64,000 bases of DNA from an uncultured bacterium (GCA_949299195.1 CASFZN010000018.1:186001-250000), one strand, 5' to 3'; counted from the stretch's first letter, positions 27,382-36,911 are shown. The notes: generated from the letters alone by a model not told the origin. Made by a program: numbers and translations.

Positions 27382-27450
27382 TTGACAAATTTATAATGAA
27401 AAAATTGACAAAATTTATTTATTGACTAATTTGTTAAAGATTATTATTAT
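27382..27450 (+). promoter_or_regulatory. tetR-exporter promoter and probable operator
   Basis: TTGACT (27422-27427), 17 bp, TATTAT (27445-27450) form a promoter in front of tetR. TTGACTAATTTGTTAA at 27422-27437 is an imperfect 16-bp palindrome over the -35 box, and two further TTGACAAA-type half-sites lie at 27382 and 27405. This looks like a TetR autoregulatory operator. The rest of the 27044-27484 gap is AT-rich with two parS-like sites. Confidence 0.55.
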
Positions 27451-27484
27451 TGATTCAATTTTTCAATAAGGAGGTTTAAGAAAA

Positions 27485-28081
27485 ATGCCTAGAACGCCGG
27501 AAGCAAATGAATTTGTAAAGGAAACAAGAAGGAAACAAATATTAAAAGTTTCCCTCAAACTATTTTGTGAATATGGCTATGATGCAGTAACTATGGATCA
27601 AATAGCAAAAGCATCTAATATCTCACATGGACTTGTTTACCACTATTTCACAAAGAAAAGCGACATTCTCGCAAACTTAATGAAAATAAGCACAGAAAAA
27701 TTCGATGCCCTTATAGATAAGGAAGCCCTTAAAACGGCAAGTGGATATGAATTCTTTGAAAAATTAACAGAATTTATCATCTCTTCTATCACAATGGGTG
27801 AAGAATACGCTTATTTCATTAATCTTTTCTTAAGTTTTAGAATGTCACCAACACTATATGCTCAATTTGGAGAAACTCCACTTATTGGCAAAATTGAAGA
27901 AAACTTCAGAAAAGGCCAAGAAGACGGAATTTTTGCTAAAGGAAATCCAAGAGAATTCTTATTATGTTATTTCTATTTAGTAAACTCCATAGCTGTTAGT
28001 TCAATTAAAAAGGAAAAAGACGCAATAATTCCTTCTGCAAGAGTAGTCCTTAATATATTAAAAAGGAGCTACGATGAATGA
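27485..28081 (+). CDS. TetR/AcrR family repressor of the adjacent exporter
   Basis: A 198-residue regulator. The N-terminal helix-turn-helix is clear: RRKQILKVSLKLFCEYGYDA, TMDQIAKASNISHGLVYHYF and TKKSDIL (about 16-65). The remaining helical half is the ligand-binding and dimer domain. AAGGAGG lies ten bases before the ATG. It ends in TGA overlapping the ATG of the first exporter subunit, so it is co-transcribed and likely represses its own operon in the absence of a drug-like ligand. Confidence 0.92.
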   Translation: MPRTPEANEFVKETRRKQILKVSLKLFCEYGYDAVTMDQIAKASNISHGLVYHYFTKKSDILANLMKISTEKFDALIDKEALKTASGYEFFEKLTEFIISSITMGEEYAYFINLFLSFRMSPTLYAQFGETPLIGKIEENFRKGQEDGIFAKGNPREFLLCYFYLVNSIAVSSIKKEKDAIIPSARVVLNILKRSYDE

Positions 28082-30255
28082 TAAAACTATTTAAAATTGT
28101 TGGAAAAATTTGGTATTTCCTAATCATTGCGCTTGTTTTTATTGTTGCACAAGTCTGGTTCCAATTATTGCTACCAGAATTCATGGGAAATATCCAAACC
28201 ATTATTTCATGTACTGAAGCCAGTTATATAAGTAGTGCTGGAATAACAATCACCAACCCGCTTACCTATCAAGATACAACCATTACTCAAGCATTAACCG
28301 ATTCAGAAATGATTAACTTAGTCTTAATTAATGGTGGATGGATGACATTATGCTGCGTTGTTATTGTTGTTTGTGCTGCTATTCAAAACTATAGTGCTGC
28401 TTTCATTGGATCATTTGTTGGTAAAGAACTAAGAAAAGAGATGTTTGAGAAAGTCAATTCTTTATCACTTTCTGATTACAATAAATTTGGTACTTCTACT
28501 TTAATTACTAGAACCACCAACGATATTGAACAACTTAAAAACTATATCACCATGTTTGTAAGAATCATTATTATGTCTCCTACTTACATGATTGTTGCTT
28601 TAGCTAAAGCGGTTGCTTTACCTGATCCAGGAGCTAAATTAACATTGGTTCTATTAGTAACAATCCCATTAATTATTATCTTAATAATCGTACTTTTTGC
28701 CCTTGTTATGCCTTTATTTAAGGTTATGCAACAAAAAATTGATAATGTTACCACCGTTTTAAGAGAATGCCTTACTGGTGTTAGAGTCATTAGAGCCTAC
28801 GATCAACAAACTACAGAAGCAGAAAAATTCCATAAAGTTAACGAAGATATGAAGAAAATTACCATTAAATCTGGAAGAATCATGTCTGCTGCTAACCCAT
28901 TTATTCAAGTTATATTTAACCTTTCATTTATTGGGGTTTATGCCTTTGGTTTCTATTTATTAACCGAAATTACAGCTTCAAATTTAACTGAATTCCAAGT
29001 TGCTGTTTCTCAACAAATAACTGTTATCTCAGTTGTTGCTCAATACGCAATGCAAATCATGAACTCATTCTTAATGTTTGCAATGATTTTAATCATGATT
29101 CCTCAAGCTAGCGCTTCATATAAGAGAGTCTATGAGGTCTTAGAAACCAAATCTAAAATTGATGATAGTGAAGCTATTAAATTCGCTGAAGAACAATATG
29201 AATATCATCTTCAAAGACTCGAATATAAATTTAAGGAAGATTATAAAGTAACCCATAACGGTCAAGTATTCTCCTATTCTTTATTAAAAGAAAAATATAA
29301 AAATATGAGTGAAGAAGATAGAGAAAAAGATCCTCAATATCAAGACTATAAAGCTTATTTAGATATTAGAGAGTCAAGAAAACCTATTTTAGCCGCAATT
29401 AAGGATGAAAATAGTGGGGAATATATTAAACAACTTAATAATCATTTCCATTTAAATGAAAAACATGGAGAAATTGAGTTTAGAAACGTAACCTTCACTT
29501 ATCCTGATGCAAATACCCCTACAATTTCTGATATTTCTTTCAAAACTAAACCTGGAACTACTACTGCAATTATTGGTTCAACAGGTAGTGGAAAATCTAC
29601 TTTAGTAAATTTAATTCCTCGTTTTTATGATGTTAGTGATGGAGAAATTTTCTTTGATGGATATAACATTAAAAAATTGCCTCAAAGTTTCTTAAGAGGA
29701 AAAATTGGTTTTGTTCCACAAACTGCGGTTTTATTTAGTGGAACAATCAAAGATAATCTCTTATTCGGTAATAAAGAAGCAACTGATGAAGAATTGCATG
29801 AAGCTTTAATGGTTGCTCAAGCTGAAAACTTTGTTTCAAAACTACCTAAAGGAGTTGACACCTTCGTTTCTCAAGGTGGTAAAAACTATAGTGGTGGTCA
29901 AAAACAAAGATTATCTATTGCTAGATGTTTAGTTAAAAAGCCAGAAATCTACGTATTTGACGATAGTTTTAGTGCTTTAGACTTTAAAACCGATGCTGCG
30001 CTCAGAGCGCAACTTAAAACTTATACCAAAGATGCATCAGTAATTGTTGTTGCTCAAAGAGTTTCTTCAATTATCGATGCTGACAATATTATTGTTTTAA
30101 ATGAAGGCAAATGTGTTGGGCAAGGAACACATGCTGAATTATTAAGCAGTTGCGAAGTTTATCAAGATATTGTTAGATCACAACTCGACCCTGAAGAAGT
30201 TGATAAAACTATCAAAATGAATCAGGTTGCTCTTTTAGAAGGAGGTAATAACTAA
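28078..30255 (+). CDS. Heterodimeric ABC multidrug exporter subunit, degenerate-site half
   Basis: A 725-residue type IV ABC half-transporter. Six transmembrane helices (about 10-345) include a long external loop after TM1. Between membrane and nucleotide domains there is an unusual charged linker of about 100 residues (about 370-465, rich in Glu, Lys and Tyr). Walker A GSTGSGKST starts at Gly500, the signature is YSGGQKQR, and Walker B reads VFDDS with Asp629 where the catalytic Glu should be. An Asp here is the mark of the non-canonical half in heterodimers such as BmrC/BmrD or TM287/288. It overlaps the next subunit by one base and presumably exports drugs or lipids. Confidence 0.9.
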   Translation: MIKLFKIVGKIWYFLIIALVFIVAQVWFQLLLPEFMGNIQTIISCTEASYISSAGITITNPLTYQDTTITQALTDSEMINLVLINGGWMTLCCVVIVVCAAIQNYSAAFIGSFVGKELRKEMFEKVNSLSLSDYNKFGTSTLITRTTNDIEQLKNYITMFVRIIIMSPTYMIVALAKAVALPDPGAKLTLVLLVTIPLIIILIIVLFALVMPLFKVMQQKIDNVTTVLRECLTGVRVIRAYDQQTTEAEKFHKVNEDMKKITIKSGRIMSAANPFIQVIFNLSFIGVYAFGFYLLTEITASNLTEFQVAVSQQITVISVVAQYAMQIMNSFLMFAMILIMIPQASASYKRVYEVLETKSKIDDSEAIKFAEEQYEYHLQRLEYKFKEDYKVTHNGQVFSYSLLKEKYKNMSEEDREKDPQYQDYKAYLDIRESRKPILAAIKDENSGEYIKQLNNHFHLNEKHGEIEFRNVTFTYPDANTPTISDISFKTKPGTTTAIIGSTGSGKSTLVNLIPRFYDVSDGEIFFDGYNIKKLPQSFLRGKIGFVPQTAVLFSGTIKDNLLFGNKEATDEELHEALMVAQAENFVSKLPKGVDTFVSQGGKNYSGGQKQRLSIARCLVKKPEIYVFDDSFSALDFKTDAALRAQLKTYTKDASVIVVAQRVSSIIDADNIIVLNEGKCVGQGTHAELLSSCEVYQDIVRSQLDPEEVDKTIKMNQVALLEGGNN

Positions 30256-32093
30256 TGCCACCACGTAACACACCAAGCGAAAGAAAGGCTAAAAATTTTA
30301 GCGGAACTGCTAAAAGAATGATGGCTGAATTCAAAGATCAATGGTATTTAATCGTTATTATCTGTATATTCGCCATTTTCTCAGCCGTTTTATCAGTTCT
30401 TTCCCCTTCCTTATTAAGAGATGTATTAAGTGAAGAATCGATAGCAGAAATGTTTACTATCGATGCTCAAAATTTAAAAATTATTCTCAATTGGTCAGTA
30501 TTTTTAACTAAATTCGGTACCATTTTAGGAGTTTATGTACTTGCTGCTTTATTACTCTATTTATCAGAGTTCTTAGCAGTCTCGATTTCTGGAAAATATT
30601 CCTATAATATGAGAAAGAAAGTTCAAGCTAAATTAGACAGAATGCCTCTTTCTTATTTCGATAGAGTTCCTTATGGAGATACATTGTCTGTTGGAACCAA
30701 TGATATTGATAATATTTCTAGAAACCTTCAATCAATTATTACTCAAACATTTACTAACTCAACATTATTAATTGGTTCTTTAATTGCAATGTTAGTTATC
30801 GATTGGAGAATTGCTTTAGTCGCTATTGCTACATTACCTTTATCCTTAATAATTGTTGTTATTATCTCTAAATTCTCCGGTAAACAATTCGTAAAATATC
30901 GTAAGGATTTAGGTTTATTAAACGGCAAAATTGAAGAAAATTATGCTGGTTATAAAATTATTAAATTATTTAACAAAGAAGAAGACGTTACCGCTGATTT
31001 TGAAATTACCAATGAACAAATGGGTAAAAGTGATAAGATGTCTCAATTCTTATCAGCGTTAATCTTCCCAGCAACTTATTTTATTAATAATGTTTGTTAT
31101 GTAGGAATTGCTGTTTTAGGGGGAATTGTTGCAGATGCTGCAACAATGATTACCTTCTTCTTATATTTAAACCTCTTCACTAGACCTATCCAATCAATAG
31201 CTCAAATATTCAATGTTATTCAATCAGTTATTGCATCTGGAGAAAGAATCTATGAATTACTTGATGAAGAAGAAGAAACTCCAGATAGAGAAGGTGCTAT
31301 TAATATTGAAGATGATATTAAAGGTAGTTTCCAATTCGAACATGTTGACTTCTCATATAATCCAGAAAAACCATTAATCGAAGATATGAATTTAAATGTT
31401 AATACCGGAGATATGGTTGCTATTGTTGGCCCTACTGGTGCTGGAAAAACCACGATGGTTAACTTAATTATGAGATTCTATGAAACAAATGGAGGAGCCA
31501 TTAAACTAGATGGAGTTCCTATCACAGATTACACACGTGATACCCTTAGAGGATCTATTGGAATGGTTTTGCAAGATACTTGGTTATTTAAAGGTACTAT
31601 TAGAGAAAACTTATTATTTGGTAATCAAAATGCTACCGAAGAAGATATCATTGAAGCTTGTAAAGAAGCCCATATTTATCACTTTATTGAAACTTTACCT
31701 GGTGGATTTAACTTCATGTTAAATGAAGATGGAAATAACCTCTCCCAAGGTCAAAGACAATTATTAACAATTGCACGAGCTATTATCTCAAAACCTAAAA
31801 TCTTGATTTTAGATGAAGCAACTAGTAGTGTCGATACAAGAACTGAGCAATTAATCCAAGACGCTTTAGATAACATTATGAAAAATAAAACTTCTTTCGT
31901 TATCGCGCACCGTCTGTCTACTATTAAAAACGCTAAGATGATTATAGTTATGAAAAAAGGTCATATTGTTGAAACTGGTAATCATAAAGAATTACTTAAA
32001 AAAGGTGGATTCTATGCTGATCTATATAACTCTCAATTCTCAGGGGTTAACCCAATGGCTAAACCTGATGAATCAACTGTCTTAGAAAGTTAG
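30255..32093 (+). CDS. Heterodimeric ABC multidrug exporter subunit, catalytic half
   Basis: A 612-residue partner of the preceding gene. Six transmembrane helices lie in about 30-330. Walker A is GPTGAGKTT near 398-406, the signature LSQGQRQLL near 504-512 and Walker B ILILDEATSSVD carries the normal catalytic Glu. AHRLSTIKNA gives the switch His. A conventional short linker joins the domains, unlike the first subunit. GGAGG lies just before the ATG, which is inside the end of the upstream gene. A strong terminator follows. Confidence 0.93.
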   Translation: MPPRNTPSERKAKNFSGTAKRMMAEFKDQWYLIVIICIFAIFSAVLSVLSPSLLRDVLSEESIAEMFTIDAQNLKIILNWSVFLTKFGTILGVYVLAALLLYLSEFLAVSISGKYSYNMRKKVQAKLDRMPLSYFDRVPYGDTLSVGTNDIDNISRNLQSIITQTFTNSTLLIGSLIAMLVIDWRIALVAIATLPLSLIIVVIISKFSGKQFVKYRKDLGLLNGKIEENYAGYKIIKLFNKEEDVTADFEITNEQMGKSDKMSQFLSALIFPATYFINNVCYVGIAVLGGIVADAATMITFFLYLNLFTRPIQSIAQIFNVIQSVIASGERIYELLDEEEETPDREGAINIEDDIKGSFQFEHVDFSYNPEKPLIEDMNLNVNTGDMVAIVGPTGAGKTTMVNLIMRFYETNGGAIKLDGVPITDYTRDTLRGSIGMVLQDTWLFKGTIRENLLFGNQNATEEDIIEACKEAHIYHFIETLPGGFNFMLNEDGNNLSQGQRQLLTIARAIISKPKILILDEATSSVDTRTEQLIQDALDNIMKNKTSFVIAHRLSTIKNAKMIIVMKKGHIVETGNHKELLKKGGFYADLYNSQFSGVNPMAKPDESTVLES

Positions 32094-32100
32094 TTTTACT

Positions 32101-32135
32101 AAGGCTGACTAGATGAAAGTCTAACAGCCTTTTTA
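32101..32135 (+). terminator. Terminator of the tetR-exporter operon
   Basis: AAGGCTG (32101-32107) pairs with CAGCCTT (32125-32131), with an inner GACT/AGTC extension, followed by TTTTA. Confidence 0.85.
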
Positions 32136-32293
32136 TATTGACAAAAAGCGTTTAGTTTCTAAATATATGAGGTTTAGTAACTATCAGATTCACCATTTTT
32201 ATGTTTTCTTAAATATTACTTCTTAAATTCTTTTTAAATTTAATGCTCATTGTGTCCTTCTTTTTAAAAAAATAAGAATAGTAGACTTTAAAT

Positions 32294-32309
32294 GTTTCCA
32301 AATAGAAAC
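32294..32309. promoter_or_regulatory. Decayed parS-like site
   Basis: GTTTCCAAATAGAAAC matches the perfect motif at 13 of 16 positions, losing only the central CGTG. CTTAGTAAGCATTAAAA follows at 32319. The rest of the 32136-32431 gap holds no gene I can support, only AT-rich sequence and the kinase terminator. Confidence 0.35.
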
Positions 32310-32348
32310 ATTTTATTTCTTAGTAAGCATTAAAAATTTGCATTAATA

Positions 32349-32378
32349 AAATAGCAACCGAATTTTGGTTGCTATTTA
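32349..32378 (-). terminator. Terminator of the FGGY kinase gene
   Basis: AATAGCAACC (32350-32359) pairs with GGTTGCTATT (32367-32376). On the minus strand it is followed by a TTTATT run. It lies about 55 bases past the kinase stop. Confidence 0.7.
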
Positions 32379-32408
32379 TTAAATATGCGATAATAATCGA
32401 TATATTTT

Positions 32409-32424
32409 GTTTCCACGTGGAAAC
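32409..32424. promoter_or_regulatory. parS-like palindrome, copy 4
   Basis: Perfect GTTTCCACGTGGAAAC, eight bases past the kinase stop. T-run on both sides rather than A then T, so the outer stem of a hairpin is not kept. Confidence 0.7.
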
Positions 32425-32431
32425 TTTTTGT

Positions 32432-33994
32432 TTATTCAATACCTCTCTCGTTATTTGATGTAAGATAATCTGTTAAATTCCCATAAACTTTCTTAAGTTT
32501 TGGATAAACTTTTGAATAAACATTATTAAATAAATATTCATATTTTTTAACAGCGTCTGGATTTGGTTGGAATTTCTTTACATATTTAACCATAGCTTTT
32601 TTAGCTTCAATTTCATCTTTAAATACCTTTAAAGATATAAATTGGCTCATAGCACATCCCAAAGATGAGCATTCATAATTTTCAGGTCTATAAACTGGGA
32701 GATTTAAAATATCAGATGTAATTTGACAAATTGCATCACTTTTTGATCCACCACCAGCAATAGTTACATATTTACATTTCTTTTTACTTCTTTTTTGGAT
32801 TCCAATTAATCCTTCTTTCAATGCATAGCCTAAACCTTCAATAATTGCACGATAAATATGATATTTGGTATGAACATCATAGAACCCAATCATCGATCCT
32901 TTTCCTAATGGTCTATCAAGTTGAGGCCCCCAATAAGGTTGTACAACAAGGCCGTTACTTCCAGGAGGTATATCCATAATTTTCTTATTTAAAACTTCTT
33001 CTGGCATTATTTTTTCAATTTCTGCCACTGTCATATCTTCTTTTGCAAATTCCTTAGAGAACCAAGTTAACATCCAACATCCTCTATAAATTTGAACTTC
33101 GCCCGAATAATATCCAGGATAAGCAGTAATATATGAAGGTAAAAATCTAACTGGTTCGAAATATTTTTTACTAACCATTGCAATGGAACATGAAGTTCCA
33201 AAAGAAGCATGAGCAGCATAAGATTCAATAGATCCACTACCTAAAGCTTCACAAGATTTATCGTTACCAGTTGCAATATAGCTTAATCCAATAGGTAAAC
33301 CGCTTGCTTTAGATCCTTCTTCAGTAATTGATCCAATTATTTCTCCAACACCAAATACAGCAGGAATCATTCTAGGATCAACACCATAAATACATCCTTT
33401 TAATGCATTTTTTCCATATACTTTTCCAGTTTTAAATCTAACAGGAAAATGTCCAATCATATTTGAAGGAGAATCTCCTAAAACACCAATAAGTTTATAG
33501 TTCAAATAAGAGTTTAAAGGGGCATAATATACAGCTTTTCTCCAGTTTGTAGGTTCGTTTTCTTGAAGCCATAAAGCAGTAGTTCTTCTTCTATTTAATT
33601 TTACAGTTTCACCCATTCCTGCAATCCAGAAAGCAAGACTATAAACTAAAGGTATCTTTCTTTCTAACTTTGCTTGTCTTTGATCAAGCCAAATTATTGC
33701 AGGTCTAATAGGTTTTAAATTCTTATCTAAAATAACTGCAGTGTCCCTAAAACATGTTGAAGAAACACTCTTACAGTCGCTTAATAATTCTTTATTTTTC
33801 TTTGATAATCTTCTAGCAGCCTTACACATTGATTCAAAATAATAATCGGCGTCTTGTTCGCAATATCCTGGCTTAAGTGAGAAATATGGTTCTTTATATT
33901 TCTCTTGTTCAAAGGCTAAAAACTTGCCATCATCACTTATAACAGAAACTCTAACAGATTGAGTTCCATAATCAATACTTAGTACGCAACTCAT
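32432..33994 (-). CDS. FGGY family carbohydrate kinase
   Basis: A 520-residue sugar or polyol kinase. The N-terminal ATPase fold starts LSIDYGTQSVRVSVISDDGK with the phosphate-1 loop. PAIIWLDQRQ near 97-106 is the substrate-side motif seen in xylulokinase and related kinases, and the C-terminal adenosine region VTIAGGGSKSDAICQITSDI (about 423-442) is typical of FGGY. Substrate is likely a ketopentose or polyol but cannot be fixed. Promoter TTGATA, 17 bp, TATAAT lies six bases before the ATG with no ribosome binding site, so it is probably leaderless. It diverges from ppdK across 119 bp. Confidence 0.85.
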   Translation of the reverse strand: MSCVLSIDYGTQSVRVSVISDDGKFLAFEQEKYKEPYFSLKPGYCEQDADYYFESMCKAARRLSKKNKELLSDCKSVSSTCFRDTAVILDKNLKPIRPAIIWLDQRQAKLERKIPLVYSLAFWIAGMGETVKLNRRRTTALWLQENEPTNWRKAVYYAPLNSYLNYKLIGVLGDSPSNMIGHFPVRFKTGKVYGKNALKGCIYGVDPRMIPAVFGVGEIIGSITEEGSKASGLPIGLSYIATGNDKSCEALGSGSIESYAAHASFGTSCSIAMVSKKYFEPVRFLPSYITAYPGYYSGEVQIYRGCWMLTWFSKEFAKEDMTVAEIEKIMPEEVLNKKIMDIPPGSNGLVVQPYWGPQLDRPLGKGSMIGFYDVHTKYHIYRAIIEGLGYALKEGLIGIQKRSKKKCKYVTIAGGGSKSDAICQITSDILNLPVYRPENYECSSLGCAMSQFISLKVFKDEIEAKKAMVKYVKKFQPNPDAVKKYEYLFNNVYSKVYPKLKKVYGNLTDYLTSNNERGIE

Positions 33995-34000
33995 GGGTTA

Positions 34001-34029
34001 ATTATAATCTTGTTTGATATCTATATCAA
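34001..34029 (-). promoter_or_regulatory. FGGY kinase promoter with overlapping palindrome
   Basis: Minus-strand TTGATA (34029-34024), 17-bp spacer, TATAAT (34006-34001), ATG six bases later. TTGATATCTATATCAA at 34014-34029 is a near-perfect palindrome covering the -35 box and may be an operator. It also sits upstream of ppdK on the other strand. Confidence 0.6.
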
Positions 34030-34113
34030 AACAAAAACAAATTTGATACAATATTACCGCTAGGGTTGAAAAACCAAGTACTAGACATATTTTAGGAGGA
34101 AATTAAAGAAAAT

Positions 34114-36771
34114 ATGGCAAAAAAGTATGTTTACTTATTTAAAGAAGCCACACAAGACCTCGGCAAAGAAATCCTCGGAGGTAAGGGCGCTGGTTTAGCA
34201 GAAATGACCAGAGTAGGTATCCCAATTCCACCTGGATTCACTGTTACAACAGAAGCTTGTACACTCTACTATCAAAACGATAAGGCAATGCCTGATTACT
34301 TAATTGCTCAAGTTGATGAAGGTATTAGAGAAGTTGAAGCACAAACAGGAAAATCATTCGGAGGAAAAGACCCAAGTAAAGTCCCATTACTCGTCTCTGT
34401 TAGATCCGGTGCAAGAGTCTCAATGCCAGGTATGATGGATACCATCTTAAACTTAGGTTTAAACGATGAATCAGTTGTTACTTTAGCAGAAAAAAGTGGT
34501 AATGAAAGATTCGCTTATGACTCATATCGTAGATTTATCTTAATGTTCACTAACATTGCAAAAGGACATCCAAGAACTGACATGGATAAAATGTTGGAAG
34601 AATTAAAAGAAAAGAACGGTTATAAACTCGATAGTGAAGTTACTGCTGAACAATTAAAAGAATTAGTTAAAGAATATAAAGCATACTATAAAGCAACATT
34701 TGGTGAAGAATTCCCTTCAGATCCATATGTTCAATTACATGAAGCTGTTGAAGCAGTCTTTAGATCCTGGGATAACCCAAGAGCTAACGTTTATAGAAAA
34801 ATGAACGGAATTCCATATGAATGGGGTACTGCTGTTAACGTTCAATCGATGGTTTTCGGTAACTTAAACGAAAATTCCGGTACTGGTGTTGCATTCTCAC
34901 GTGACCCATCAACTGGTAAAAAAGAAATCTATGCTGAATATTTACCTGTCGCTCAAGGTGAAGACGTTGTCGCAGGTATTAGAACTCCTCTCCATATCAA
35001 TGCATTAAAAGAAAGAATGCCAGAAGTTTACGAACAATTCGTTAAAACTATCAAAGATATGGAACACCACTATAGAGATATGCAAGATATGGAATACACC
35101 GTTGAAGACGGAAAACTCTATTTCTTACAAACTCGTAATGGTAAAAGAACAGCTCAAGCATCATTACAAATCGCATTTGATTTAGTTGATGAAGGCTTAA
35201 TTACTGAAGAAGAAGCTGTCTTAAGAGTCGAACCACAATTATTAGACTCATTATTACACCCAACTTTCGATAAAGAAGACTTAAAGAAAGCAACTCCTAT
35301 CGCAAGTGGTAACCCAGCATCTCCAGGTGCAGGTGTTGGTAAATGTGCATTCGATGCTAAAGAAGCAGAAAGAAGACACTCTTTAGGTGAAAAAGTTGTC
35401 TTAATCAGAGCTGAAACATCCCCAGAAGATATCGAAGGTATGGTCGCAGCAGAAGGTATCTTAACCATGAGAGGTGGTATGACTTCTCACGCTGCAGTCG
35501 TTGCTAGAGGTATGGGTAAATGTTGTATTACTGGTTGTAGTGCAGCTATCGTTGATGAAGAAGCAAAAACAGTTACAATCAATGGTGTCGTTTATGGAGA
35601 AGGTGATACCTTATCATTAAACGGTTCTACTGGTGAAGTTTATGCTGGTGCAGTTAAATTAGTCGAACCAGATACCTCAAGTGGCAACTTCGGTAGATTA
35701 ATGGCAGCTGCTGATAAATATAGAAGATTAAAAATCAGAACCAATGCTGATACTCCACGTGATGCTATCCAAGCTGCAAAATTTGGTGCTGAAGGTATCG
35801 GATTATGTAGAACAGAACACATGTTCTTCGATAAAGATAGAATCTTCCATATGAGAAAGATGATTCTTGCTGATACAGTCGAAGAAAGAGAAGCAGCATT
35901 AGCTGAACTCCTTCCATATCAAAGAGAAGACTTCTATGGATTATATATGTCCATGAAAGATTTAGAAGATATCAATGTTAACGTCAGATTATTAGACCCA
36001 CCTCTTCATGAATTCTTACCTCAAGAAGAAGATAAGATTGAAGAATTAGCAAAAGCTACTAATAAAACTGTCCAAGAAATCAAAGATAGAATTTCTTACT
36101 TACATGAGTTTAACCCAATGATGGGCCATAGAGGATGTAGATTAGACGTCTCCTATCCAGAAATTGGTAGAATGCAAGCAAGAGCTATCATTGAAGCTGC
36201 TATTAAAGCAAGCAAAGAATTAGGTAGAGAAATCGAACCAGAAATCATGATTCCATTAACTCTCGACTTAAAAGAATTCAAATTCGTTAAGAAAATCATC
36301 ACTGATGAATGTGATAAAGTTATCGCTGAAAACGGCGTAACAATGAAATATCATGTCGGTACCATGATTGAAATTCCTCGTGCTGCTTTATTATCAAGCG
36401 AAATCGCTACTGAAGCTCAATTCTATTCCTTCGGTACTAACGATTTAACCCAAATGACCTACGGTTTCTCAAGAGATGACGCTACAAAATTCTTACCAGA
36501 CTACTATGCTAATAAGATTTTTGAAGATGATCCATTCCAAACTGTTGACCAAAAGGGTGTTGGTAAATTAATTAAGATGGCAGTTGAAGATGGTAAAGCT
36601 ACAAGACCTACATTAATGACTGGTGTTTGTGGTGAACATGGTGGTGATCCAAGATCAATCGCATTCTTCAATAAAGTTGGATTAGATTATGTTTCTTGTT
36701 CCCCATTCAGAGTCCCAATTGCTAGACTCGCAGCTGCTCAAGCTGAAATCTTATTAAAAAGAGGAAAATAG
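34114..36771 (+). CDS. ppdK: Pyruvate, phosphate dikinase
   Basis: An 885-residue enzyme that interconverts pyruvate, ATP and phosphate with PEP, AMP and pyrophosphate; in fermentative Bacilli it can replace pyruvate kinase in the energy-yielding direction. The N-terminal ATP-grasp part starts YLFKEATQDLGKEILGGKGA. The swivelling phosphohistidine domain has GGMTSHAAVVARGMGK with catalytic His459. The C-terminal PEP barrel has GLCRTEHMF and GVCGEHGGDP with the catalytic Cys. Length is typical. AGGAGG lies 14 bases before the ATG. Codons ending in C (ATC, TTC, CTC, GAC) are much commoner than in neighbouring genes, consistent with high expression. A terminator follows. Confidence 0.97.
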   Translation: MAKKYVYLFKEATQDLGKEILGGKGAGLAEMTRVGIPIPPGFTVTTEACTLYYQNDKAMPDYLIAQVDEGIREVEAQTGKSFGGKDPSKVPLLVSVRSGARVSMPGMMDTILNLGLNDESVVTLAEKSGNERFAYDSYRRFILMFTNIAKGHPRTDMDKMLEELKEKNGYKLDSEVTAEQLKELVKEYKAYYKATFGEEFPSDPYVQLHEAVEAVFRSWDNPRANVYRKMNGIPYEWGTAVNVQSMVFGNLNENSGTGVAFSRDPSTGKKEIYAEYLPVAQGEDVVAGIRTPLHINALKERMPEVYEQFVKTIKDMEHHYRDMQDMEYTVEDGKLYFLQTRNGKRTAQASLQIAFDLVDEGLITEEEAVLRVEPQLLDSLLHPTFDKEDLKKATPIASGNPASPGAGVGKCAFDAKEAERRHSLGEKVVLIRAETSPEDIEGMVAAEGILTMRGGMTSHAAVVARGMGKCCITGCSAAIVDEEAKTVTINGVVYGEGDTLSLNGSTGEVYAGAVKLVEPDTSSGNFGRLMAAADKYRRLKIRTNADTPRDAIQAAKFGAEGIGLCRTEHMFFDKDRIFHMRKMILADTVEEREAALAELLPYQREDFYGLYMSMKDLEDINVNVRLLDPPLHEFLPQEEDKIEELAKATNKTVQEIKDRISYLHEFNPMMGHRGCRLDVSYPEIGRMQARAIIEAAIKASKELGREIEPEIMIPLTLDLKEFKFVKKIITDECDKVIAENGVTMKYHVGTMIEIPRAALLSSEIATEAQFYSFGTNDLTQMTYGFSRDDATKFLPDYYANKIFEDDPFQTVDQKGVGKLIKMAVEDGKATRPTLMTGVCGEHGGDPRSIAFFNKVGLDYVSCSPFRVPIARLAAAQAEILLKRGK

Positions 36772-36794
36772 TAATTAACAAACTACTCAAAATT

Positions 36795-36825
36795 AAGGGC
36801 TATCTATAAAGGATAGTCCTTTTTA
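36795..36825 (+). terminator. Terminator of ppdK
   Basis: AAGGGCTATC (36795-36804) pairs with GATAGTCCTT (36812-36821, one G-U pair), followed by TTTTAA. Confidence 0.85.
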
Positions 36826-36911
36826 ATGCCTACTATTTTGTTCGTAATATCTTTAAATTTATTCAATTATTCCTTATAATTTTTATTAATAAAGTAATGG
36901 AGGTTATAACA

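Noticed and set aside
27485-28081. UGA read as tryptophan (mycoplasma code)
   Set aside because: tetR ends at a TGA that overlaps the next ATG, genes are full length with TGA as stop, and Trp codons are TGG.
34053-34113. Riboswitch in the ppdK leader
   Set aside because: Only a small GGTT-GAAA-AACC hairpin is visible; the leader is too short and matches no class I know.
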